Below, piece by piece: positions 16,112 to 23,969 of a stretch of DNA of 64,000 nt (its first letter is position 1; every line of letters starts with the position of its first letter). The notes below the pieces were generated by a model, which did not search any database, was not told where the DNA came from, and worked only from the letters and a program-made list of their open reading frames with translations. The stretch comes from Rhodopseudomonas palustris HaA2 (GTDB lineage Bacteria; Pseudomonadota; Alphaproteobacteria; Rhizobiales; Xanthobacteraceae): positions 4,884,501 through 4,948,500 of the forward strand of contig NC_007778.1 of NCBI RefSeq assembly GCF_000013365.1. The letters run 5' to 3'. Both the position numbers and the translations under genes were made by a program.

Positions 16112-16239
16112 GTCATCCTGAGAGCCTGCCCCGGACTTGATCCGGGGTGCGCGCCCTTGCGCGCCTCGAAGGATGCGGCGACGTGTGCTTGCGGCTCATC
16201 CTTCGAGGCCGCCGCTGCGCGGCGGCACCTCAGGATGAC
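16112..16239. repeat. Hairpin repeat, family D (GTCATCCTGAG...CTCAGGATGAC)
   Basis: Bounded by GTCATCCTGAG and CTCAGGATGAC, with inner inverted CTCGAAGGATG and CATCCTTCGAG segments. A shorter copy lies at 26891-26986. Confidence 0.8.
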
Positions 16240-16285
16240 GGAGCGCTAGCGGCGATCGCCTGGCGCGAACGCGCAGCAGGAGAGC

Positions 16286-16831
16286 TCAGTGCCCGCCGAA
16301 CTCGACCAGCGTGCGGACCGGGACGCCCATGCTGCGGACCTTGGCGGCGCCGCCCAGATCCGGGAGGTCGATGATGAAGCAGGCGGCGACGACTTCGGCG
16401 CCGATCTGGCGCAGCAGCTTGATGGCGCCCTCGGCGGTGCCGCCGGTGGCGATCAGATCGTCGACCAGGATCACGCGCTCGCCCGGCGTGATCGCATCGA
16501 CGTGAATCTCGATGTGATCGGTGCCGTATTCCAGCGTGTATTCCATCGACACGCAGGTGTGCGGCAGCTTGCCCTTCTTGCGGATCGGCACGAAGCCCGA
16601 CGACACCTGATGGGCGATCGCGCCGCCGATGATGAAGCCCCGCGCCTCGATGCCGGCGACCTTGTCGATCTTGGAGCCGGCCCAGGGCTGCACCAGTTCG
16701 TCGACGGCGCGGCGGAACGAGCGCGGATCACCCATCAGCGTGGTGATGTCGCGGAACATGATGCCGGGTTTGGGATAGTCCGGAATGGTCCGGACACTGG
16801 CCTTCAAATCATGGGCAAGTTCGGGGGTCAT
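16286..16831 (-). CDS. apt: Adenine phosphoribosyltransferase
   Basis: 181 residues, the standard length. The PRPP-binding signature [17 protein letters not shown] is at residues 120-136, and the N-terminal [11 protein letters not shown] segment and the IEARGF loop are typical of Apt. The enzyme salvages adenine with PRPP to AMP in the cytoplasm. It is transcribed leftward and separated from trpE(G) upstream by 136 bases, so it probably has its own promoter. All expected motifs are present. Confidence 0.96.
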   Translation of the reverse strand: MTPELAHDLKASVRTIPDYPKPGIMFRDITTLMGDPRSFRRAVDELVQPWAGSKIDKVAGIEARGFIIGGAIAHQVSSGFVPIRKKGKLPHTCVSMEYTLEYGTDHIEIHVDAITPGERVILVDDLIATGGTAEGAIKLLRQIGAEVVAACFIIDLPDLGGAAKVRSMGVPVRTLVEFGGH

Positions 16832-16967
16832 CGGCGCGATCTCTGTTGCGGGTGGCTCAATTCGTCATTGCGGGGCGTCGGAGGCAATCCGGTAATTCGG
16901 ATAACTGCCGCCGGGGCGTGTTAGCAGCCCACTCCCGACGACACACGTGTTTCGATCAATTTCAGGA

Positions 16968-19130
16968 TCAGGCCATCGGCCGGCCCAGCCGGAAGGCGTT
17001 TTCGACGATCCGCAGCCCGACCTCGCCGCCGAGCGACATCAGCGATTCCGGGTGGAATTGGACGCCGCCGACCGGCAGCGTCTTGTGCTCGATCGCCATC
17101 GCGATGCCGTCCTCGGTCGAGGCGGTGACGTCGAGCGCATCCGGCATGTCCTGCATGTCGACATAGAGTGAATGATAGCGACCGATGGTGATCTCGTTCG
17201 GCAGGCCGTGCATCAGCGTGCCGCCGCGCACCTGGATCCGCGACGGCCGGCCATGCGCCGGCTGCTTAAGCTGGCCGAGCGTACCGCCGAAATATTCGCC
17301 CATCGCCTGCACGCCGAGGCAGACCCCGAAGATCGGCAGTTGCTTCGCCAGAGCGGTGTCGATCGTCAACGCAATCTTGAAATCCGCCGGCCGGCCCGGG
17401 CCGGGCGACAGCACCAGCAGATCATAGGCATTCTCGGCCAGCATCTTCTGCGCGTGGATGTGGCGCACCACGCTGACCTGGGCGCCGACCTGGCGGAAAT
17501 AGTCCGCCAGCATGTGCACGAAGCTGTCGTCGTGATCGACCAGCAGCACGCGCTTGCCGGAGCCGGTGGCATCCGGTGCCACCGCCGACAGCGGCTTCGG
17601 CGGATCGCCGCGCAGCGCCTGGAACAGCGCGGCGGCTTTCACCTGGCACTCCTTGTCCTCGGCGACCGGGTCGCTATCGAACAGACAAGTCGCCCCGACG
17701 CGGACTTCGGCGAGGCCGTCCTTCATCCGGATGGTACGGATGGTGAGGCCGGTGTTGATCGAGCCGTCGAAGCCGACGACGCCGAACGCGCCGGCATACC
17801 AGCGCCGCGGCGAGCGCTCGTGATCCTCGACGAACTGCATCGCCCAGAGTTTCGGCGCGCCGGTCACCGTCACCGCCCAGGCGTGGGTGAGGAAGGCATC
17901 GAGCGCGTCGAAGCCGGGGCGGAGCATGCCCTCGACGTGGTCCACCGTGTGGAACAGCTTCGAATAGGTCTCGATCTGGCGCCGCGCCAGCACCTTGATG
18001 GTGCCCGGCACGCAGACCCGCGCCTTGTCGTTGCGGTCGACGTCGGTGCACATGTTGAGCTCGAACTCGTCCTTCTCGGAGTTCAAAAGCTTCTGGATCT
18101 GCTCGGCATCCGCAATGGCGTCGACGCCGCGGGCGATGGTGCCGGAGATCGGGCAGGTCTCGATCCGGCGGCCGTCGGAGCGGACGAACATCTCCGGCGA
18201 GGCCGACACCAGGAATTCGCCGTCGCCGAGATTGAGCAACCCGCCATAGGGCGACGGATTGATCCGGCACAGCCGCTTGAACACTTCGGCCGGCGAGCGC
18301 TCGCAGGGTTCGCCGAACAACTGCCCGGGCACCGCCTCGAACAGATCGCCGCGGGCGAAATGCTCGCGGGCGACCTCGACGACTTTGGCGTATTCGCCCG
18401 GCGCGTGGTCGGCGAAGCCCTGCCGGCCGGTCTGGGTGTAGGCGCTCTCGGCGGTGTCGTTGGGCAGGCCCTGGGTGGATTTGCCCTTCCAGGCGAATTC
18501 ATAGGCGATATTGACGCCGCGGCCGGTGGCGCGGTCATAGGCCAACAGCCGATCCGGCACATACAGCACGATGTCGCGCTGGTCGGCCTCGCGCGCGCGC
18601 TTCTGCGCCAGATCCTCGAACTGGAACACCAGATCGTAGGCGAAGGCGCCGTACAGGCCGAGCATCGGGTCCGCCGGTGAGGCGAACGCCGCCACCAGCG
18701 CGCGCACCAGCGAGATCGCGCTGGCGCGGCGGGTGCGCTGCTCCTCATCGACCGGCGCCTCGCCGCGAACGATGTGGCCCCTGATCTTCGTCGCGCAGGC
18801 CTGCTCGACCACCACGCAGGGCTCGTCGAGCCTGTCGGACAGGAACGCGACCAGCACATGGCCGCGCGGATTGAGCGCCTCGATCGAAAACTGCTCGGCG
18901 CGGATGGTCAGCGCCAGCGGCGGATCGGCGAAGCCGAAATCGAAGCTCTCGTAGCGCCCGGGCACCGTAGTGCCGGACGACAGCATCACGCCGCGGCGGC
19001 GGTCCAGAAGGTCGATCAGATCATCGAGCGCCCTGCCGCCGGTGAAGGCCGCCACCGTGCGCGACACGGCGAGGCCCGCGGCGGTCTTGTAGTCGCTCTG
19101 CGCGGGAAGCGAGAAAACGGTCCTGTTCAT
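16968..19130 (-). CDS. trpE(G): Fused anthranilate synthase, TrpE-TrpG type
   Basis: 720 residues. The chorismate-binding TrpE part covers about residues 1-510 (GTIARG, EKDEFELNMCTDVDRNDKARV). The TrpG glutaminase part covers about 525-715 (LVLSPGPGRPADF, the nucleophile in GVCLGVQAMG near residue 603, and GVQFHPES). It converts chorismate and glutamine to anthranilate, the first step of tryptophan synthesis. The fusion is typical of Rhizobiales. Upstream lie a Trp-rich leader peptide gene and a terminator hairpin, so expression is controlled by attenuation. It stands alone; the remaining trp genes are not in this window. Confidence 0.96.
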   Translation of the reverse strand: MNRTVFSLPAQSDYKTAAGLAVSRTVAAFTGGRALDDLIDLLDRRRGVMLSSGTTVPGRYESFDFGFADPPLALTIRAEQFSIEALNPRGHVLVAFLSDRLDEPCVVVEQACATKIRGHIVRGEAPVDEEQRTRRASAISLVRALVAAFASPADPMLGLYGAFAYDLVFQFEDLAQKRAREADQRDIVLYVPDRLLAYDRATGRGVNIAYEFAWKGKSTQGLPNDTAESAYTQTGRQGFADHAPGEYAKVVEVAREHFARGDLFEAVPGQLFGEPCERSPAEVFKRLCRINPSPYGGLLNLGDGEFLVSASPEMFVRSDGRRIETCPISGTIARGVDAIADAEQIQKLLNSEKDEFELNMCTDVDRNDKARVCVPGTIKVLARRQIETYSKLFHTVDHVEGMLRPGFDALDAFLTHAWAVTVTGAPKLWAMQFVEDHERSPRRWYAGAFGVVGFDGSINTGLTIRTIRMKDGLAEVRVGATCLFDSDPVAEDKECQVKAAALFQALRGDPPKPLSAVAPDATGSGKRVLLVDHDDSFVHMLADYFRQVGAQVSVVRHIHAQKMLAENAYDLLVLSPGPGRPADFKIALTIDTALAKQLPIFGVCLGVQAMGEYFGGTLGQLKQPAHGRPSRIQVRGGTLMHGLPNEITIGRYHSLYVDMQDMPDALDVTASTEDGIAMAIEHKTLPVGGVQFHPESLMSLGGEVGLRIVENAFRLGRPMA

Positions 19131-19181
19131 GGCATCCTCTTATCTCAACTTGCCGGAGGAACGCCACACAGGACAAACGAA

Positions 19182-19204
19182 AGGCCGCCACTGTGGGGCG
19201 GCCT
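19182..19204 (-). terminator. trpE(G) attenuator terminator
   Basis: On the minus strand the sequence AGGCCGCCCCACAGTGGCGG continues into CCT: seven-base GGCCGCC/GGCGGCC arms around CCACAGT, followed by TTTCGTTTGTC. It sits between the leader-peptide stop (19244) and the trpE(G) start (19130), the place expected for an attenuation terminator. Confidence 0.75.
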
Positions 19205-19243
19205 CGGGACGATTCAAAAAACGGAAAATCGCACGGCCACCTC

Positions 19244-19306
19244 TCAGGAGGTGCGCCACCAACGACGGGTCTGGGACGGCCGGGTCTGGCGGATCGACGT
19301 GCACAT
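19244..19306 (-). CDS. trpL: Tryptophan leader peptide
   Basis: A 20-residue reading frame from ATG at 19306, ending RRWWRTS before TGA. Two adjacent Trp codons sit close to the stop, as expected for ribosome stalling under tryptophan shortage. It lies 113 bases upstream of trpE(G), and the hairpin and T-rich run at 19182-19204 complete the attenuator. The peptide's job is sensing charged tRNA-Trp, not a product. I saw no strong ribosome-binding site, and recalled rhizobial leaders often carry three Trp codons; the arrangement still fits well. Confidence 0.82.
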   Translation of the reverse strand: MCTSIRQTRPSQTRRWWRTS

Positions 19307-19437
19307 GCGCGGCAATGCAGCATCGGGGCGGAAAGGAGTCAAGGGGGCGACGGGGCGTACGACCAAAGCAGCAAGGGCACGTACTGTCTTTGACATAGGC
19401 TAGATCCGATCCGACCGAAGGCGGGACGCGCGCTTCA

Positions 19438-19632
19438 ATGAAGGTTCGGGACGCAATTCTTCTGATCGAAGCAGACGGATGGGTCCACATTGCGACCCGA
19501 GGAAGCCATCGGCAGTACAAGCATCCGAGGAAGACCGGCCGCGTGACGATCGCAGGCAAGCCTTCTGATGATCTTGCTCCCGGCACGTTTGCCAGTATCT
19601 TGAAACAAGCAGGTCTGAAGGAGCGGCGCTGA
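19438..19632 (+). CDS. hicA: HicA-family mRNA interferase toxin
   Basis: 64 residues with the HicA double-stranded-RNA-binding-like fold: an N-terminal MKVRDAILLIEADGW helix-strand, the catalytic-histidine motif RGSHRQYKHP, and GRVTIAGKPSDDLAPGTFASIL. HicA toxins cut mRNA during translation. The stop overlaps the start of hicB (TGATG), so the two are coupled in toxin-first order, as is usual for HicAB. It is divergent from the trp leader, with which it shares an intergenic region of about 130 bases. Confidence 0.92.
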   Translation: MKVRDAILLIEADGWVHIATRGSHRQYKHPRKTGRVTIAGKPSDDLAPGTFASILKQAGLKERR

Positions 19633-19838
19633 TGCGCTACGCGATCGTCATCGAAAAGACCGAGGGCAACTATTCGGCCTATGTGCCGGACCTGCCCGGC
19701 TGTGTCGCGACCGGCGACAGCGTCGCGGCGGTCGAGGCCGAGATCCGCGAGGCGATCCGGTTTCACATCGACGGCTTAAAGGAAGACGGCCTGCCGGTGC
19801 CCGCGCCGACCAGCCTGGCGGAATACATCGAGACCTGA
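19632..19838 (+). CDS. hicB: HicB-family antitoxin, short form
   Basis: 68 residues with the partial RNase-H-like HicB fold: YAIVIEKTEGNYSAYVPDLPGC followed by AEIREAIRFHIDGLKEDGLPVPAPTS. It neutralises HicA by binding. It stops at the core domain and lacks the C-terminal ribbon-helix-helix or HTH found in longer HicB proteins, so it may not bind DNA itself. The complex could then be regulated in another way. Short HicB forms of this size are known. Confidence 0.92.
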   Translation: MRYAIVIEKTEGNYSAYVPDLPGCVATGDSVAAVEAEIREAIRFHIDGLKEDGLPVPAPTSLAEYIET

Positions 19839-19860
19839 ACGTCTCAACGCTGCGCTGCCC

Positions 19861-20514
19861 TCAAGTCGCCCCCGGCCTTCTTGCCACGATATACGGCCCG
19901 TGCGGATTGTCGCCGAATACGCGTTCGTCGGCGATCTCGAAGCCGGCGTCGCGCAGGGTCTGGCGCAGCGCGGGTTTGGTGAGTGCCTGGGCGCGCGGGA
20001 ACAGGCCGATGCTGCGCAGCACGAAAAACAGCGCGCGCAACTTGAGCGACATGTCGGCGAAGCACCAGGTCTTGCTGATGAGCAGACCGCCGGGCTTCAG
20101 ATGGGCGCGGATCTGCGCCAGCGTGCCGGGCAGATCGCCGACCAGATGCAGCACCTGGAAGGCGCAGATCGCATCGAACGGTCCGCCGTCGAAGGCGCGC
20201 TCTGCGTCGGCGAGGACGAAGCGCAGATTGGCCGGCGCCGGCTTGGCGCGGGCGATGCGCAGCATCTCGGCCGAGAAATCGGTCGCGATCCATTCCGCCG
20301 CATGCGGCGCGAGGCGGATCGCGGCCGAGCCGGTGCCGCAGCCGATCTCCAGCACATGGTCGGTCGGGCGCAACCGGCCGGCGGCGTCGGCCAGCATGGC
20401 CTCGAACGCGGCCGGGTCCTTGATCGGCCGCGCCGCGTAGCGGTCGGCGACCTTGTCCCAGAATTTCACCTGATGGATCGCAGCCATCGCGGGTCCTTCC
20501 AGCCGGGCGGTCAC
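19861..20514 (-). CDS. Class I SAM-dependent methyltransferase
   Basis: 217 residues from a GTG that overlaps the stop of the ABC1 gene (GTGA); an internal ATG at 20487 giving MAAIHQVKFWDKVA is an alternative. The SAM-binding motif I is VLEIGCGTGSAAIRL near residues 54-68, with AFQVLHLVGD and HLKPGGLLISKTW as motifs IV-VI. This is the UbiE/MenG-like methyltransferase-11 family. It is coupled to an AarF/UbiB-type gene, which hints at quinone or lipid metabolism, but the substrate cannot be read from sequence. Confidence 0.88.
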   Translation of the reverse strand: MTARLEGPAMAAIHQVKFWDKVADRYAARPIKDPAAFEAMLADAAGRLRPTDHVLEIGCGTGSAAIRLAPHAAEWIATDFSAEMLRIARAKPAPANLRFVLADAERAFDGGPFDAICAFQVLHLVGDLPGTLAQIRAHLKPGGLLISKTWCFADMSLKLRALFFVLRSIGLFPRAQALTKPALRQTLRDAGFEIADERVFGDNPHGPYIVARRPGAT

Positions 20515-21911
20515 AGATGCGGCTCGACGATGGCGCGCAGGTCGACACGCGCCCGCATCCGCGTCGCCAGCATGTAGATGCCGCCGAATTTGCGCTGCAG
20601 AAACAGCGTGTCCATCGGGGGGATGCGGAAATACGTATGGTCCTGGGCCATCGCCATGCCGGCTTCGCGCATCTGCACCGCGAGGTCGCTGGCGCCGAAG
20701 TCGAACGGCCCGTCCTGCCGCAGCGGCTCGAGCGACATTTCGAAGATCTCAAGCATCGCCTGTTCCAGCCGGGCGGGCGTGTCGCCGGCGAGGAAGCCGA
20801 TCTCGAGCGCGGCGGCGCGGACGCCCGGACGGTCGCCGGCCAGCCCGGCGCGCAACAGCCGCCGGTAGAGGTCGGCGAAATCCTCCGGGAAGGCGCGGGT
20901 GGCGCCGAAGTCGAGCAGCATCACCTGCCCGGTCGCCGGCGAATAGCGATAATTGGCGAAGTTCGGATCAGTCTGCATCAGCCGGAATTCGAACAGCTCG
21001 CGGAAAATCAGGCCGATCATCAGCGTCATCACCCGATCGCGCTCGGCCTGCGGCGCGTCGGCGAGGTTGTCCACCGGCACGCCCTCGACGTAACTCATCG
21101 CCAGCACGTTCGGCGTCGTCAGGTCGGCGTGCAGCTCGGGCACGCGAAATTCGGGCCGATCGGCGAGCAGCGCGCCGAATGTCGACAGGCATCGGCCTTC
21201 CCGCTGGTAGTCGGCCTCCTCGTGCAACTGCCGCTTGGCCTCGGCGATCATCGGCGCGACGTCGACGCCCTTGGGCACCAGGCCGGCCATGCGCATCAGC
21301 GAGGCGACGTTGTTCACGTCGGAATCGATGCTGCGGCGCACGCCGGGATATTGCACCTTGATCGCGAGGTCGCGGCCGTCCGTGGTGCGCACCCGGTGGA
21401 CCTGACCGATCGAGGCCGCGGCGACCGGGTGGGCGTCGAACACCTCGAACCGGCGCTGCCAGTCGCGCCCCCAGGCCTCGGTCAGCACCCGCCTGAGCTG
21501 CATGAGCGGCATGTGATGCGCTTCCGAGCGCAGCCGGCCGAGGATGTCGGCGAGCTCGGGCGGCAGCATGTCGCCGGCATCCATCGAGATCAGCTGGCCG
21601 ACCTTCATCGCCGCCCCGCGCATCTGCGCCAGCCTGTCGGCCACCTTCAGCGCATTGGACGGCGTGAGCAGCAGGTCTTCCATCCGCGGGCGCTGGCCGC
21701 GCGCGAGTTGCCCCACCACCTCGGCAGCGACGTTGCCGGCAATGGACGAGGCCAGCCCGCCCAATTGCGCCAGCCGCGACAGCCGCGAACTGGGCACGGC
21801 CAACGCTCTCCGCTCGAAGGCTCGCCTCTCGATCGTCCGATGCGGCACGGGGTCTCCCTTCGGGGCAGGCGGGGTGCAGATGGCGCGGAACGAAGCCGAA
21901 ACCAGCCCCAT
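20511..21911 (-). CDS. ABC1/AarF (UbiB)-family atypical kinase
   Basis: 466 residues with the ABC1 signature KxGQ (MKVGQLISMDAGDMLPPEL near residue 102), the Ala-rich loop PVAAASIGQVHR, the IKVQYPGV lysine and the metal-binding VMLLDFGA. Family members (UbiB, COQ8) support ubiquinone synthesis and lipid-dependent processes by an ATPase-like activity. It overlaps the methyltransferase gene by four bases. The N-terminal ~50 residues are unlike the conserved core, so a start further in is possible. It may instead belong to the non-Ubi ABC1 group. Confidence 0.88.
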   Translation of the reverse strand: MGLVSASFRAICTPPAPKGDPVPHRTIERRAFERRALAVPSSRLSRLAQLGGLASSIAGNVAAEVVGQLARGQRPRMEDLLLTPSNALKVADRLAQMRGAAMKVGQLISMDAGDMLPPELADILGRLRSEAHHMPLMQLRRVLTEAWGRDWQRRFEVFDAHPVAAASIGQVHRVRTTDGRDLAIKVQYPGVRRSIDSDVNNVASLMRMAGLVPKGVDVAPMIAEAKRQLHEEADYQREGRCLSTFGALLADRPEFRVPELHADLTTPNVLAMSYVEGVPVDNLADAPQAERDRVMTLMIGLIFRELFEFRLMQTDPNFANYRYSPATGQVMLLDFGATRAFPEDFADLYRRLLRAGLAGDRPGVRAAALEIGFLAGDTPARLEQAMLEIFEMSLEPLRQDGPFDFGASDLAVQMREAGMAMAQDHTYFRIPPMDTLFLQRKFGGIYMLATRMRARVDLRAIVEPHL

Positions 21912-22223
21912 AGCCGCATACCCCGTTTCTGCTGACGCGGCCTCGCCGTCTGTGACGATGTCACCACCGGCGGCGGTCAGCGAGCGTCAGTGCGCGCGTG
22001 CGATAGCGTGGATCGTGCCGCGTCCGCCGGCGAGGTCGGGAACGCGTGCGCCGCTGCCGCGTTCAGCTCCCGTATGCCGGGTGACAACCGGCCGTAACAG
22101 GGATGGCGGACGCAGCTCATTTTGCCGGTTTCTGGCTGCGACACCAACGCATCGGTACGCGCTGACGCCTAACCTGTTCCCGGCATGCAACCCGACCGCG
22201 CGCGTCGGCGCCGCGGACGGCCC
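21912..22223. other. Gene-free interval
   Basis: 312 bases between the ABC1 gene and the PhnA-like gene, both leftward. I see no supported reading frame, no clear repeat family member and no strong terminator. It presumably contains the promoter of the ABC1-methyltransferase pair. Confidence 0.5.
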
Positions 22224-22442
22224 TCAGGATTTCTTCAGAAATTCCGTGCGCAGCACTAGGCCCTTGATCTTGTCGGTGCGGCCTTCGATCTCGTCTTCAT
22301 TGTCGGTGAGGCGGATGCCGCGGATCACGGTGCCGCGCTTGAGCACGGTGGACGAGCCCTTCAGCTTCAGATCCTTGATCAACGTCACGTTGTCGCCGTC
22401 GGCGAGCAGAGTGCCGTTGCTGTCCTTGACCTTGATGTCCAT
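22224..22442 (-). CDS. PhnA/YjdM C-terminal domain protein
   Basis: 72 residues matching the C-terminal SH3-like domain of PhnA/YjdM (VKDSNGTLLADGDNVTLIKDLKLKGSS, then LKRGTVIRGIRLT, and EFLKKS at the end). The zinc-ribbon half of full-length YjdM is absent, a common short form. Despite the old name it is not shown to act in phosphonate use, and no phn genes are near. Its function is unknown. It is a clean, well-conserved small gene. Confidence 0.9.
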   Translation of the reverse strand: MDIKVKDSNGTLLADGDNVTLIKDLKLKGSSTVLKRGTVIRGIRLTDNEDEIEGRTDKIKGLVLRTEFLKKS

Positions 22443-22586
22443 GCGGTGCCTTTCGAGTGCCCTGAGAATGCGCGACGCGCGATGGCGCCGATCAAGCAGG
22501 GTTCCGGCGCGCTGGCAATGCTCGAGCGCGCTGCCGGTCGAAACGGTGGCGCGGATCGCTCCGCGCCACCGTGATTCCGATGTGGA

Positions 22587-23276
22587 TCAGAACTTGTAGG
22601 TGATGCCGGTGCCGATCAGCCACGGGTCGAGATTGACCTTGCCGGTGACCGGCGTGCCGCCGGCCAGCGTGCCGCTCCATTCCGGACGCAGCCACAGCTT
22701 CTTGACGTCGACGTTCCAGCCCCAATGCTTGTCGAACATGTAGTCGAAGCCGATCTGCACGGCCGGGGCGAAGCTGTCCTTGAGGTGGCTCTCGACCACG
22801 GTTCCGCCCGCGGCCTTCTGGCTGAAGAAGAAGGTGTAGTTCACGCCGGCGCCGACATAGGGCTTGAACGCGCCGAACTCGGTGAAGTGATATTGCAGCG
22901 TCAGGGTCGGCGGCAGCAGCCACGCCTTGCCGACGTCGACATTGGCGAGCGTGCCGGTGCCGGACACGCTGTGCTTGGTGACGCCGAGGATCAGTTCGGC
23001 GGCGATATTCTTGGTGAAGAAGTACGAAATGTCGAGTTCCGGCACCAAGGTGTCGGTGGTCTTCAGGCCGGAGCCGGCGACCTGGTCGACATAGCCGGAG
23101 TCGCGGGTCACCACGCCGAGCGCGCGCAGGCGGATCATCCAGGGATTCCAGGCCTCGACGACCGGAGCCTTGTAGATCGGCTTGGCGGAAAGATCGGCGG
23201 CGACGGCGCTGCTCGGCAGGCCGTTCAATGCCGCCGCCATTGCCAGCGCCGACACTGCAGTCAGAAATTTTGTCAT
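22587..23276 (-). CDS. ompW: OmpW-family outer-membrane protein
   Basis: 229 residues: a signal peptide ending AVAADLS, then an eight-strand beta-barrel with the family segments LPPTLTLQYHF, FKPYVGAGVNYTFFF and the terminal phenylalanine of ITYKF, typical for outer-membrane insertion. OmpW forms a narrow hydrophobic channel for small molecules. AAGGGGC precedes the ATG. A perfect FixK/FNR box lies 79 bases upstream, matching the known control of ompW by FNR in enteric bacteria. It is separate from its neighbours. Confidence 0.92.
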   Translation of the reverse strand: MTKFLTAVSALAMAAALNGLPSSAVAADLSAKPIYKAPVVEAWNPWMIRLRALGVVTRDSGYVDQVAGSGLKTTDTLVPELDISYFFTKNIAAELILGVTKHSVSGTGTLANVDVGKAWLLPPTLTLQYHFTEFGAFKPYVGAGVNYTFFFSQKAAGGTVVESHLKDSFAPAVQIGFDYMFDKHWGWNVDVKKLWLRPEWSGTLAGGTPVTGKVNLDPWLIGTGITYKF

Positions 23277-23354
23277 AGGTGCCCCTTGAATGTCGTTGGC
23301 GTGAGCTACCGCACACGCTCGCGGTGCACCAATGCCTCTCGGGAACCCGCACGT

Positions 23355-23368
23355 TTGATCTAGATCAA
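23355..23368 (-). promoter_or_regulatory. Perfect FixK/FNR box (TTGAT-CTAG-ATCAA) upstream of ompW
   Basis: An exact, fully palindromic match to TTGAT-N4-ATCAA, centred about 85 bases before the ompW start. A class II promoter would start transcription some 40 bases downstream, giving a leader of about 45 bases. It predicts oxygen-limited expression of ompW. Confidence 0.75.
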
Positions 23369-23511
23369 ACGACGAAAGTAGCTGCGGCAGGCTGTCGCGG
23401 CGCGTGTTCCGCGGGACACAGTTTCTTCGACCGGCTCGCAACTGAGCTTCAAGTTACGAGCAAACCCGCGCGGCCTCGCGCAATCCGGCAGCGCTCGGGA
23501 TGAGGCTCGCG

Positions 23512-23772
23512 TTACGGCCGGCTCGGGTTCTGCATCATGTAGTCGCCGAGATCGCGCTGGGCGCGGTTGGCGCGGGTGACGGCGTTGGAGCGCTGGACGT
23601 CGCGGTCCTTGCGGCAGGCGACGTATTCCGGCGAACCGACCGCAACGCCGTTCTGCTTGCAGAACGCGTCGTCGTCGCCGAGATCGGCCGGCGCATCGTA
23701 GCGGCTGGCGCATCCGGCGAGCGCGATGGCGATGACGGACAGGGCGATCAGGCGTTTCGTGGTGAGCAACAT
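23512..23772 (-). CDS. Small lipoprotein of unknown function
   Basis: 86 residues. The signal ends in the lipobox LAGC (cysteine at residue 21), so the mature protein is a lipid-anchored 66-residue chain. It has two further cysteines (DAFCKQNG and VACRKDR) and a basic helical stretch RDVQRSNAVTRANRAQRDL. I recognise no named family, but this kind of short lipoprotein is typical of Bradyrhizobiaceae. It stands alone between the ompW promoter region and a hairpin repeat. Confidence 0.8.
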   Translation of the reverse strand: MLLTTKRLIALSVIAIALAGCASRYDAPADLGDDDAFCKQNGVAVGSPEYVACRKDRDVQRSNAVTRANRAQRDLGDYMMQNPSRP

Positions 23773-23790
23773 TCAAGACCCTAAGCGTCC

Positions 23791-23885
23791 GTCATTCCGG
23801 GGCGCGCGGAGCGCGAACCCGGAATCCCGAGGTGTTCGGCGAAGCGAGATTCCGGGTTCGCCGCTGCGCGGCGCCCCGGAATGAC
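23791..23885. repeat. Hairpin repeat, family E (GTCATTCCGGGGCGCG type)
   Basis: Bounded by GTCATTCCGGGGCGC and GCGCCCCGGAATGAC, with inner inverted CGAACCCGGAATC and GATTCCGGGTTCG. It can fold into a long imperfect hairpin and lies just upstream of the lipoprotein gene. Confidence 0.8.
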
Positions 23886-23969
23886 CGTTGAGAGGCCGAT
23901 GCCTGTTTACCGCCAATTGCGGAGTTTGTAAGTCCGCAGCGCGCGCTGCCTCGCTCGGGCGCCCTGCGC

